A stretch of 64,000 nt of DNA, from NCBI GenBank assembly GCA_963740055.1, contig CAVUCL010000005.1, forward strand, positions 124,001 to 188,000. Direction: 5' to 3'. The translations under genes and the position numbers were made by a program. Positions 7,016 to 14,834 of the stretch are shown in pieces (the first letter of the stretch is position 1; each line of letters begins with the position of its first letter). This DNA comes from WHSW01 sp963740055 (GTDB lineage: Bacteria > Actinomycetota > Thermoleophilia > Solirubrobacterales > 70-9). Below the pieces are notes generated by a model. The model had not been told where the DNA came from. It searched no databases and worked only from the letters and a program-made list of their open reading frames with translations.

Positions 7016-8314
7016 TCAGGAAGCAGCGCGCCTGGTCCGCGGGCGGGCGATCCGCCGGCGCCGGGCGGGCGCGGCCGCCGGCTCCGCGCTCGCCGCCGCG
7101 ATCTGCTCGCGGATCAGCGCATTGGTGCGCTCGGCGAGCTCGACCTGGGGCACGTGCCCGCAGTCGGGGAGGATCACCTGGCGGGCGATCGGCAGCGCCT
7201 CGGCGACGTGGGGCGCGAACCCGGCCGGGATCAGGCGGTCGGAGTCGCCCCAGACGAACAGCGCCGGGGGCTCGAGCCCGGCGAGGCGGGCGTAGAACCC
7301 CTCCTCGCCGTGCGGCTCGTCGAGGTAGATATTGCGCGCCGCGGCGAAGAAGGCGACCCGGGCCGCGCGCGAGCGGTAGGAGCGACAGAACTCGTCGACG
7401 GCGACGTCGGCGGCGGCCGGATCGAGACGCTCGGGACGCGCGAACAGGCTCCAGAACTGGGCTCGCACCGTCGCCGAGCGCAGCGAGTGCGGAATCACCG
7501 CGAGCTCGGGGCGAAGCAGGCGTACGAGCGGGACCAGCTGGCGGCGGCGAAAGGCGAGCGCCGGCGCGAGCAGGCTCAGCGACGCGACCCGGTCGGCGGT
7601 GCCGAAACCGAGCTCGAGCGCGATCCGCCCGCCCATCGAGTTGCCGACCACGTGGGCACGGTCGATCGCCATCGAGTCCATGTAGCTGCGCACCGCGGCG
7701 GCGAACCAGAGCGCGTCGTAGGGGGCGCGAGCGGGCTTCGCCGAGGAGCCGAACCCGGGCAGGTCGAGCGCGTGCACCGTGCACCCGGGCGCGAGCGCGG
7801 CGACCGTCTCGAAGAACGAGGCCTTGTTCGAGCCGAGGCCGTGGAGGCAGATCACCTGCTCGGGCCCGTCGCCGGCGACCAGGGTCGTGATCCGCGCCTG
7901 CGCGGTCTCGACCTCGGTGATCCGCAGCAACGGGTCGCGCCCGCCGGCGAGCCGGAACAGGCCCTCGAAGCCGAGCGCCAGGTCGAGGTCGCCACGGGCG
8001 TAGAGGCGCCGCTGGGCGAATGCGTCGAGGCCGGAGATGCGGCCGTCGCGCAGCGCGAGCCAGGTCGAGGCGTCGGTGCCGATGACGACGTCGGGCTCGC
8101 GAACCGGCGACGGGCGAACCTCGCAGCGCGCGCCCCTGGCCCGCACCTCCCAGGTGCGGCCGACGTCGCCGAGGCGGATCTGGAAGGTGGCGTCGAAGTC
8201 GGCCGGGGCGCCGAGGTAGCGCCCCGGGAGCTCGGAGAACGCCTGCTTCACCCTCCGGGAGCGCTGCTCGTGCAGCGACGGGGTGGCGCCTGGCCCGTTG
8301 AGCATCCTGCCCAT
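7016..8314 (-). CDS. SCP2-like domain fused to an alpha/beta hydrolase
   Basis: The protein has 432 residues. The first ~135 look like a sterol-carrier-protein-2 domain (FQIRLGDVGRTWEVRARG; VVIGTDASTWLALRDGRIS). An alpha/beta hydrolase follows: HGLGSNKASFF oxyanion region, nucleophile elbow GNSMGG, an acid in FVWGDSDRLIP, and catalytic His in LPDCGHVPQ. It ends in an Arg/Ala-rich tail. A lipid or ester hydrolase with an attached lipid-binding domain is inferred; the substrate is unknown. The start is ATG 8314 or the in-frame ATG 8305. It diverges from cysS across about 90 bases and precedes the acyltransferase in the same direction. Confidence 0.83.
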   Translation of the reverse strand: MGRMLNGPGATPSLHEQRSRRVKQAFSELPGRYLGAPADFDATFQIRLGDVGRTWEVRARGARCEVRPSPVREPDVVIGTDASTWLALRDGRISGLDAFAQRRLYARGDLDLALGFEGLFRLAGGRDPLLRITEVETAQARITTLVAGDGPEQVICLHGLGSNKASFFETVAALAPGCTVHALDLPGFGSSAKPARAPYDALWFAAAVRSYMDSMAIDRAHVVGNSMGGRIALELGFGTADRVASLSLLAPALAFRRRQLVPLVRLLRPELAVIPHSLRSATVRAQFWSLFARPERLDPAAADVAVDEFCRSYRSRAARVAFFAAARNIYLDEPHGEEGFYARLAGLEPPALFVWGDSDRLIPAGFAPHVAEALPIARQVILPDCGHVPQVELAERTNALIREQIAAASAEPAAAPARRRRIARPRTRRAAS

Positions 8315-8394
8315 GCGGCGGCCACGTTAGCGGGCGTGCCGGGCGCGCTCGCCGGCTCCGGCGCCACAGTTCGCAAATAGCGCCGTCTTCCGCA

Positions 8395-8400
8395 TAGCAT
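8395..8400 (+). promoter_or_regulatory. Putative -10 element (TAGCAT) for cysS
   Basis: TAGCAT lies exactly 7 bases before the GTG start of cysS with no ribosome binding site, consistent with a leaderless transcript. Confidence 0.5.
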
Positions 8401-8407
8401 CGGGCCC

Positions 8408-9760
8408 GTGCGCGAGGTCAGGATCAGGGACACGCTCAGCGGCGAGCTCGCCGTGCTCGAGCCCCGCGAGCCGCCGAAGGTCGGCATCTACGCCTGCGGC
8501 CCGACCGTCTACGCGCGGGTCCATGTCGGCAACGCGCGCCCGTTCGTGATCCCGCTGCTGTTCGCGCGCTTTCTCGCCCACGAGGGCTACGAGCCGACCG
8601 TGGTCGCCAACGTCACCGACGTCAACGACAAGATCTACGCCGCCGCGCGCGAGCAGGGAATCGGATCGACCGAGCACGCCCGGCGGATGATCGACGCCTA
8701 CGTCGCCGACACCGACCGGCTCGGGATCGGCCGCCCTGACGCGGAACCGCTGGCGACGGCGACGATCGCCGAGATCGTCGAGTTGATCGAGGCGCTGATC
8801 GCCGGCGGCCACGCCTACGAGTCGGGCGGCGACGTCTACTTTCGGGTTCGCAGCTTCGACGGCTACGGCAAGCTCTCCAATCGCGACCCGTCGGAGATGG
8901 ACCAGGGTGAGGAGGCGGGGTCCGCGCAGCTGAAGGAGAGCGCGCTCGACTTCGCGCTCTGGAAGGCGCGCAAACCCGACGAGGACAGCTCCTGGCCCTC
9001 GCCCTGGGGCGACGGGCGCCCCGGCTGGCACATCGAGTGCTCGGCGATGGCGGAGAAGCTGCTCGGCACCGACTTCGAGATCCACAGCGGCGGCTCGGAC
9101 CTCGTCTTCCCCCACCACGAGAACGAGATCGCGCAGACCGAGGCGGCGCGGGGGGTGCCGCTGGCGCGGATCTGGATGCACAACGGCATGGTCCGCAGCG
9201 ACGCCGAGAAGATGTCGAAGTCCGTCGGCAACATCTTCCAACTCTCCGAGGCGATCGACCGCTTCGGCGCCGCCGCGGTGGTCGCTTTCCTCACCTCCGG
9301 GCACTACCGCCAGCCGCTCGAGTTCTCCGCCGAGGCGCTGGAGCAGGCGGCGGCGCGGGTCGAGCGGCTCGCGAACTTCCTCGCCGAGGACCCCGCCGCC
9401 GGCGAGCCCGACCCATACGTCGCCGAGCGCCGTGAGCTGTTCCTCGACGCGCTCGCCGACGACTTCAACACCCCGCGGGCGTGGGCGGCGCTGTTCGAGC
9501 TCGTCGCCGAGGGCAACCGGCGCCCGCTCCCGGGTGCGCACGCGGCGCTCGGCGAGCTGCTCGCGCTGCTCGGGCTCGAGCGCCTGCTCGAGGGCGGCGA
9601 GGATCTCGCCGACCCCGAGGCCGAGGCGCTGCTCGCCGAGCGCGAGGCGGCGCGGGCCGAGCGTGACTTCGACCGCGCCGACGCGATCCGCGAACGCCTC
9701 GCCGAGCTCGGCTGGGAGGTCCGCGACACCGCCGCGGGCGCGCGGCTGCGAAGGGGCTGA
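8408..9760 (+). CDS. cysS: Cysteinyl-tRNA synthetase
   Basis: This class I synthetase charges tRNA-Cys. The 450 residues start at GTG. Visible signatures are Cys30 in YACGPTVY, the HIGH-like HVGN at 39-42, zinc ligands Cys211 (WHIECSAM), His236 and Glu240 (FPHHENE), and KMSKS at 268-272, followed by the DALR-type helical domain. The SNRDPSEMDQGE region and total length favour CysRS over the related mycothiol ligase MshC. The rlmB reading frame begins inside its stop codon region (CTGA), suggesting coupling. Confidence 0.94.
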   Translation: MREVRIRDTLSGELAVLEPREPPKVGIYACGPTVYARVHVGNARPFVIPLLFARFLAHEGYEPTVVANVTDVNDKIYAAAREQGIGSTEHARRMIDAYVADTDRLGIGRPDAEPLATATIAEIVELIEALIAGGHAYESGGDVYFRVRSFDGYGKLSNRDPSEMDQGEEAGSAQLKESALDFALWKARKPDEDSSWPSPWGDGRPGWHIECSAMAEKLLGTDFEIHSGGSDLVFPHHENEIAQTEAARGVPLARIWMHNGMVRSDAEKMSKSVGNIFQLSEAIDRFGAAAVVAFLTSGHYRQPLEFSAEALEQAAARVERLANFLAEDPAAGEPDPYVAERRELFLDALADDFNTPRAWAALFELVAEGNRRPLPGAHAALGELLALLGLERLLEGGEDLADPEAEALLAEREAARAERDFDRADAIRERLAELGWEVRDTAAGARLRRG

Positions 9761-10431
9761 CGGTCGCGGCCGCGACCGAGATCGTCTACGGGCGCCGGGC
9801 GGTCGCCGAGGCGCAGCGCGGGCGCCGCCGGGTGCATCGCGTCTGGAGCGCCGAGGACACCGACGCCGCCGAGCTCACCCGGCGCGCGGGCTCGGCCGAG
9901 CACCAGGGAGTCGTCGCCGAGGTCGACCCGTATCCCTACGCCGACCCCGGAGCGCTGCTCGCGCGGCCCGACTTCCTGATCGTCGCCCTCGACGAGGTCC
10001 AGGACCCCCACAACCTCGGCGCCGTCTGCCGCTCGGCGGAGGCCGCGGGCGCCGACGGGGTGGTGATCTGCGAGCACCGCGCCGCCGCCGTCACCGCCGC
10101 CGTCGTCAAGGCCTCGGCGGGCGCGGTCGAGCACCTCGAGATCGCCCGCGTGACCAACCTCGCCGACTGGCTCGCGCGAGCCAAGGACGCGGGCGCCTGG
10201 GTCTACGGCGCCGAGGCGAGCGCCTCGGGCGCCCACACCGGGGCCGACCTGACCGGCAAGGTCGTGCTCGTGCTCGGCAGCGAGGGCAGGGGGCTGCGCC
10301 CGCGGGTGGCGCGCAGCTGCGACCTCGAGCTCTCGATCCCGGTCCGGGGGAGGGTGGCCTCGCTGAACGTCTCCGCGGCGGCGGCGGTGCTGCTGTTCGA
10401 GGCGCTGCGCCAGCGGGCTCAGAAGCGGTAG
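9757..10431 (+). CDS. rlmB: 23S rRNA 2'-O-methyltransferase, TrmH/RlmB (SpoU) family
   Basis: SPOUT-fold RNA methyltransferase, about 224 residues. The substrate-binding N-terminus (EIVYGRRAVAEAQRG), motif 1 LDEVQDPHNLGAVCRSAEA, motif 2 VLGSEGRGLRPRV and motif 3 IPVRGRVASLNVSAAAAVL are all present. RlmB methylates G2251 (E. coli numbering) of 23S rRNA; the exact target here is inferred from the cysS-rlmB neighbourhood. No ATG, GTG or TTG precedes the conserved VYGRRAV segment. The first GTG (9832) would delete it, so a CTG at 9757 overlapping the cysS stop as CTGA is proposed. Confidence 0.9.
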   Translation: MTVAAATEIVYGRRAVAEAQRGRRRVHRVWSAEDTDAAELTRRAGSAEHQGVVAEVDPYPYADPGALLARPDFLIVALDEVQDPHNLGAVCRSAEAAGADGVVICEHRAAAVTAAVVKASAGAVEHLEIARVTNLADWLARAKDAGAWVYGAEASASGAHTGADLTGKVVLVLGSEGRGLRPRVARSCDLELSIPVRGRVASLNVSAAAAVLLFEALRQRAQKR

Positions 10432-10490
10432 CAACGACCGCGGACGGCGGCCGGAATCTGCAACGACTCTTGCGGAATCGGTCGCCGGGG

Positions 10491-10520
10491 TTGACAGAAC
10501 TATGTGCACCGACGTAAACT
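10491..10520 (+). promoter_or_regulatory. SigA-type promoter upstream of the sigH-like gene
   Basis: TTGACA (10491-10496), 18 bases, then TAAACT (10515-10520) match the housekeeping -35/-10 consensus. This implies a 5' leader of roughly 105-110 bases before GTG 10635. The leader (AGGGTGAAGTAAAGG and following) shows no obvious attenuator. Confidence 0.75.
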
Positions 10521-10634
10521 GCCGCGCATAAGGGTGAAGTAAAGGTCGAGCTTGACTCTGCCGATCATCCTGAGGAGAGGGCGCCTCTACGGGAGGTACG
10601 GGCGCCACAGGTTCCAACCGAAGATGGAGGACCA

Positions 10635-11333
10635 GTGGCCGTGCCTACCCAGAACAACAGTGCAGCGACCATGCCCGCGCTCGCGGGAGCGCAGACCGCC
10701 CGCCGATCTGAACCTCGACCAGAGCTTGAGGACACGTATCTGGTCGCGCTCGCGAAGCGTGGCAGCGCCGACGCGTACGAGCGGATCGTCAAACGCTACC
10801 GCGGCTTCGTCCGCCTGAAGGCGTCCTCGTACTTCCTTCTCGGCGGCGATTCCGACGACCTGATCCAGGAGGGCTTGGTCGGGCTCTACAAGGCGATCCG
10901 CGACTACCGCACCGATCGCGAGTCGAGCTTTCGCAACTTCGCCGAGCTCTGCATCACGCGCCAGATCATCACCGCGGTCAAGACCGCGAGCCGCAACAAG
11001 CACGCGCCGTTAAACCAGTACGTCTCCTTCGCCCAGTCGCCGGCCGCCGCCGGCGAGGCGGAGACGACGCTCGAGGACGTGCTCCCGGGCCCGATCTCCG
11101 ACGAGCCGTCGGAGCGCGTGATCGCGAGCGAGGAGCTGCAGGCGCTGGTCTCGTGCCTGTCGGGGGTGCTCTCCGAGCTCGAGAGCCGGGTGCTCTCGCT
11201 CTACCTCGACGGTTACTCCTACGAGCAGATCGGCGAGCGGCTCGAATGCGACACGAAGACGGTCGACAACGCGCTCCAGCGAGTCAAGCGCAAGGTCGCC
11301 GCGCACATCTCGGGCCGCGAGGTGATGGTCTAG
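10635..11333 (+). CDS. sigH: RNA polymerase sigma factor, SigH/Spo0H-like (sigma-70 family)
   Basis: The protein has 232 residues. Region 2 is recognised from DDLIQEGLVGLYKAIRDYR and FRNFAELCITRQIITAVK. Region 4 is the helix-turn-helix YSYEQIGERLECDTKTVDNA. The arrangement and the position after cysS-rlmB match the Bacillus spo0H locus. In Firmicutes SigH drives transition-phase genes; the regulon here is unknown. GTG 10635 is preceded by GGAGG at good spacing, and a consensus SigA promoter lies about 115-145 bases upstream. It is followed by tRNA-Thr rather than by rpmG-secE-nusG directly. Confidence 0.88.
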   Translation: MAVPTQNNSAATMPALAGAQTARRSEPRPELEDTYLVALAKRGSADAYERIVKRYRGFVRLKASSYFLLGGDSDDLIQEGLVGLYKAIRDYRTDRESSFRNFAELCITRQIITAVKTASRNKHAPLNQYVSFAQSPAAAGEAETTLEDVLPGPISDEPSERVIASEELQALVSCLSGVLSELESRVLSLYLDGYSYEQIGERLECDTKTVDNALQRVKRKVAAHISGREVMV

Positions 11334-11371
11334 GTCGTCCCTCGTTCGTCGTCCGGGAAGGTTCGGGGGCG

Positions 11372-11377
11372 TAGATT
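11372..11377 (+). promoter_or_regulatory. Putative -10 element (TAGATT) for tRNA-Thr
   Basis: TAGATT lies 9 bases before the first tRNA base; the -35 is not convincing. It may also drive the dehydrogenase that starts just after the tRNA. Confidence 0.4.
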
Positions 11378-11386
11378 TGTGACCCT

Positions 11387-11459
11387 GCCCGGATAGCTCA
11401 ACTGGTAGAGCGCGGCTCTTGTAAAGCCGTGGCTGTGGGTTCGAGTCCCACTCCGGGCT
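11387..11459 (+). tRNA. tRNA-Thr, anticodon TGT
   Basis: A complete cloverleaf of 73 bases can be drawn. The acceptor GCCCGGA pairs with TCCGGGC, the D stem GCTC with GAGC, the anticodon stem CGGCT with AGCCG around loop CTTGTAA (anticodon TGT, 11420-11422), and the T arm is GTGGG-TTCGAGT-CCCAC. The discriminator is T and no CCA is encoded. It reads ACA codons, with wobble to others in the ACN box. Confidence 0.96.
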
Positions 11460-11460
11460 C

Positions 11461-12468
11461 TTGGACGAGGCCGATTTCACCTGGCGCGACGGCGAGCGGA
11501 CGATCCACTTTCGCGCCGGCGTGGTCGGCGAGTCGGTCGAGATCGTCGCCGAGCACGGCTTCGCCGGCTATGAGCTGCTGACCACCGAGCGCGCGCTCGG
11601 CGCGGCGCCGGTGGCGCTCGCCGAGGACGCGGCCTGCTTTCACCACGTCCCGCCCGGCCCCGTGACCGAGGTCGCCGCGCGACTGATCGGCGACGTCGGC
11701 GACGGCGACCTGGTTGCGCTCGGCGGCGGGCGGGTGATCGACGTGGCGAAGGCGATCGCCGCGGTGCGCGGGGTCCGCGTGGCCGCCCTGCCGACGACCC
11801 TCTCCGGCGCCGAGATGACCCGCATCCATCGTCTCCCCGAGGGCCACGAGGCCGCCGAGGGGCTCGTCCGCCCTGAGCTCGTACTCGTCGACCCGCCGCT
11901 GGTCGCGACCCTGGCCGAGCAGCGCCTGCGCGCGAGCGCGATGAACGCGCTCGCCCACGGCGCCGACTCGCTCTACACACCGCTCGCGAATCCGGTCGCC
12001 GAGCTCGCGACGCTGCGCGGCGCGCGCCTGATCGCGAAGGCGCTCGACACGGCGCCCGGGCGCCGCGACCCGGCGGTACTCGCGCTCGGCTCGGTGCTCT
12101 GCGCCTACGCCCTCGACTCGGCGCGGTTCGCGCTTCACCACGTCGTCTGCCAGACGCTGGTCCGCGAGTTGCGGATCGCCCACGCGGAGACCAACGCGAC
12201 GCTGCTCCCGCGAACGATGGAGGCGATGCGCCCGCGCGCGGGCAAGTCGATGACCGCGCTCGCCCGCGCCCTGGGCACGAAGCAGGACGGGCTCGCCGAC
12301 CGGCTCACCGAGCTCGGCGGCGGCCCGCGGACCCTGCGCGAGCTCGGGGCCGACCGCGAGGGGCTAGGCCGCGTGGTCGAGGGCATCCTCGCCCGGCCCG
12401 AGCTCGAGCTGACGCCCGATCCGCCGGCGGAGCCCGAGATCCGGGCGCTGCTCGAAAGCGCCTGGTAG
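11461..12468 (+). CDS. Iron-type alcohol dehydrogenase, maleylacetate-reductase-like
   Basis: The protein has 335 residues of the group III (iron-containing) dehydrogenase fold. FTWRDGERTIHFRAG at the N-terminus resembles maleylacetate reductases. ALGGGRVIDVAKAIA is the NAD(P)-binding GGGS-like loop, and ALPTTLSGAEMT follows. Metal-ligand candidates lie in MNALAHGAD and FALHHVVCQTLV. Maleylacetate reduction in aromatic degradation is the closest guess, but no pathway partner is nearby. The TTG at 11461 begins two bases after the tRNA-Thr discriminator base, leaving no room for a ribosome binding site. tRNA 3'-end processing would leave an almost leaderless message. Confidence 0.8.
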   Translation: MDEADFTWRDGERTIHFRAGVVGESVEIVAEHGFAGYELLTTERALGAAPVALAEDAACFHHVPPGPVTEVAARLIGDVGDGDLVALGGGRVIDVAKAIAAVRGVRVAALPTTLSGAEMTRIHRLPEGHEAAEGLVRPELVLVDPPLVATLAEQRLRASAMNALAHGADSLYTPLANPVAELATLRGARLIAKALDTAPGRRDPAVLALGSVLCAYALDSARFALHHVVCQTLVRELRIAHAETNATLLPRTMEAMRPRAGKSMTALARALGTKQDGLADRLTELGGGPRTLRELGADREGLGRVVEGILARPELELTPDPPAEPEIRALLESAW

Positions 12469-12511
12469 CAGGCGCGAGTAACGCCTCAGGCGCGGGCGTG
12501 TAGGCACTGGC

Positions 12512-14224
12512 ATGGACGAGGGTTCGCGGCGCTCCGCGCCGCCTCGCAGCGACGACGTGATCAGCCAGGAGCGCTTCGAGCGCTACCACCGCTACGCGCG
12601 CGAGCGGGGCACGAACCGGCTCCTCTACTACTTCGTCCGCTGCCTGTTCGTGCCCTTCTTCTTGGTCTGGTTCCGGCTCGAGCGCACCGGCCGCGAGCAC
12701 GCGCGGCTCAAGGGCGGGATGGTCGTCGCCTCCAACCACCGCAGCTTCCTCGACCCGTTCGTGATCGGGGCGCTGCTGCCGTGGCGGCGGCGGATGCAGT
12801 TCGTCGCCAAGGTCGAGCTCTTCGACAAGCGCTGGCAGGGCTGGGTGCTCTCCCGACTCGGCGCCTTCCCGATCCGCCGTGGCCAGTCCGACGAGACCGC
12901 GATGGAGACCGCGCGGATGGTCGTCGACCGCGGCGGCACGGTGGTGATCTTCCCCGAGGGGACCCGGATCCGCACCGGCTCGCTTGGGCGCCCGAAGCGC
13001 GGCGTCGGCCGGCTCGCGCTCGAGACCGGAGCCGCGGTGCTGCCGGTCGCGGTCGTCGGCTCGGAGGAGGTCCGCCGGGGCTGGCGGATCCGCCCGCGCA
13101 AGGTCAGGCTGCGCGCCGGCCAGCCGCAGACCTTCCCCCGGACCGAGCGGCCCTCGCCGGCGCTCGCGGCCACGGTCACCGATCGGATCTGGCCCTCGGT
13201 CGAGCTCGGTTGGGAGTGGCTCGGCGGGCTGCCGCCGCTGCGCAAGGCGGCGGTGATCGGCTCCGGCAGCTGGGGGACCGCGGTCGCGGTGCTGCTCGCC
13301 CGCGGCGGACTCGAGGTCGAGCTCGGTACGCGCTCGGACGAGAAGACCGCCGAGATCCGCAAGAAGGGCGAGAACGAGCGCTACCTGCCCGGGGTCAAGC
13401 TGCCCGAGGGGGTCGCGGTCAAGCGCTCGACAGAGATCGAGCTCGCCGGCTGCGATCTGATCTGCCTCGCGGTGCCCTCGAAGGCGCTCCCCAACGTCGT
13501 CGGCGGGCTCGCCGACCGGGTTGGCTCGCGGGCCTCGGTGCTGCTGCTCTCGAAGGGCATGGTGGCGCCGATGGCCGCGCTTCCGAACGAGTACGTGAGC
13601 GAGCGGGTGCGGGCCCGCGCGGTCGCCTCGCTCGGCGGCCCTGCGCACGCGCGCGAGGCCGCCGCCGGGATGGCTGCGCTGGTGCTCGCGAGCGCCGATC
13701 CGGACCTGCGGGCGATGCTGGGCGAGGTCTTCGACCGCGCCGGGCTCGTTTGCGAGCGCACCGACGACGTCACCGGGGTCGAGGTCGCCGGCGCGGCCAA
13801 GAACGCCGCCGCGCTCGCCGCCGCGGCCGCCGAGCGCTTTGGCCTCAACGCGGCCGGGATCGCCGCCGCCGGGGTCTGGCGCGAGTGCGTCGAGTTCGCG
13901 CTCGCGAAGGGCTCGCGGCTCGAGACGTTCACCGGGCTCGCCGGGGTCGGCGACCTGACCGCGACCGTGCTCGCGCCGAAGAGCCGCAACCGCCAGGCGG
14001 GTGAGCTGCTCGGCGCCGGGGTGCCGCTGGAGAAGATCGGCTCGCGCATCGGCCAGGCTTCCGAGGCGCTCGACTCGGTGCCGCTGATCGCCCAGGCCGT
14101 GGACGCGAGCGGGATCGAGGCTCCGAGCCTGCAGGGGCTGGCGGGGCTGATCGCGGGTGAGATCGATGCCGGTGAGTGGGTCGCCGGGCTGCGCCGCGCC
14201 GAGCGCGCGCGCAAGGCGGCGTGA
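12512..14224 (+). CDS. Fusion: PlsC-type acyltransferase + glycerol-3-phosphate dehydrogenase (GpsA)
   Basis: The protein has 570 residues in one uninterrupted frame. Residues ~30-235 are a 1-acyl-glycerol-3-phosphate acyltransferase: a hydrophobic N-terminal helix, NHRSFLD (HX4D, His76/Asp81), a GAFPIRRG region and FPEGTR at 147-152. From ~245 the chain becomes NAD(P)-dependent glycerol-3-phosphate dehydrogenase: GSGSWGTAVA nucleotide loop at 250-259, ENERYLPG, LSKGM, the catalytic Lys region VAGAAKNAAA, and GLAGVGDLTAT. One polypeptide would thus make sn-glycerol 3-phosphate and acylate a lysophosphatidate, coupling backbone supply to phosphatidic acid formation at the membrane. A separate gpsA or plsC is not present in the window. 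Confidence 0.92.
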   Translation: MDEGSRRSAPPRSDDVISQERFERYHRYARERGTNRLLYYFVRCLFVPFFLVWFRLERTGREHARLKGGMVVASNHRSFLDPFVIGALLPWRRRMQFVAKVELFDKRWQGWVLSRLGAFPIRRGQSDETAMETARMVVDRGGTVVIFPEGTRIRTGSLGRPKRGVGRLALETGAAVLPVAVVGSEEVRRGWRIRPRKVRLRAGQPQTFPRTERPSPALAATVTDRIWPSVELGWEWLGGLPPLRKAAVIGSGSWGTAVAVLLARGGLEVELGTRSDEKTAEIRKKGENERYLPGVKLPEGVAVKRSTEIELAGCDLICLAVPSKALPNVVGGLADRVGSRASVLLLSKGMVAPMAALPNEYVSERVRARAVASLGGPAHAREAAAGMAALVLASADPDLRAMLGEVFDRAGLVCERTDDVTGVEVAGAAKNAAALAAAAAERFGLNAAGIAAAGVWRECVEFALAKGSRLETFTGLAGVGDLTATVLAPKSRNRQAGELLGAGVPLEKIGSRIGQASEALDSVPLIAQAVDASGIEAPSLQGLAGLIAGEIDAGEWVAGLRRAERARKAA

Positions 14225-14237
14225 TCGTGGGGAGGTT

Positions 14238-14243
14238 TAGGCT
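14238..14243 (+). promoter_or_regulatory. Putative -10 element (TAGGCT) for the ECF sigma gene
   Basis: TAGGCT lies 6 bases upstream of GTG 14250. An isolated GGGGAGG (14229-14235) lies too far upstream to act as a normal ribosome binding site for this GTG. Confidence 0.4.
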
Positions 14244-14249
14244 TGCTCG

Positions 14250-14834
14250 GTGAGCGAGGAGATCGAGACCGACGGGCCCGGCGAGGGCTCGGCGGAGAGC
14301 GGGCCCGCGGCCCCGGCGGAGTCGAAGGCGGAGCTCGACCGCGCTTTCTCGCAGCTCTACAGCGACCACCTGCGCGACGTCTACTCGTACGCGTACTACC
14401 GGGTCGGCAACCACCACGACGCCGAGGACCTGACCGAGCAGGCCTTCCTGCAGGCCTATCGCCACTTCGAGCGCGCCCGGCGCGAGTCGCGCGGCCGCCC
14501 GCTGCGGCCGTGGCTGATCCGGATCGCTCACAACCTCGCCTCCAACTATCACCGCGACCGGGCGCGGAAGCCGACCGCGGCGCTGGACGCGGTCGAGCCG
14601 CCCTCGCACCCGCACGGGACCGAGCGCGTGGTCGAGGGGCGCGAGGAGCTGCGCGAGGTGATCGCGCGCCTCGACGAGCTCTCCGAGGATCGCCGCGAGG
14701 CGTTGATCATGCGCTTCGCGCTCGGGATGTCGAATCGCGAGATCGCGCGCGCTCTCGGGCGCAGCGACGGGGCAACCAAGGTGCTGATCCACCGCGCGAT
14801 CAAGCAGCTCGAGGAGCTGATGGCCGATGAGTGA
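14250..14834 (+). CDS. ECF-type RNA polymerase sigma factor
   Basis: The protein has 194 residues. After a ~28-residue acidic, Gly/Pro-rich lead, sigma region 2 (FSQLYSDHLRDVYSYAYYRV; DAEDLTEQAFLQAYRHF) and region 4 (ALIMRFALGMSNREIARALG) are clear. No region 3 is present, as expected for ECF factors. The downstream 110-residue membrane protein overlaps its 3' end by 8 bases and is the natural candidate for its regulator, although it lacks the zinc anti-sigma motif. The stimulus is unknown. Confidence 0.88.
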   Translation: MSEEIETDGPGEGSAESGPAAPAESKAELDRAFSQLYSDHLRDVYSYAYYRVGNHHDAEDLTEQAFLQAYRHFERARRESRGRPLRPWLIRIAHNLASNYHRDRARKPTAALDAVEPPSHPHGTERVVEGREELREVIARLDELSEDRREALIMRFALGMSNREIARALGRSDGATKVLIHRAIKQLEELMADE

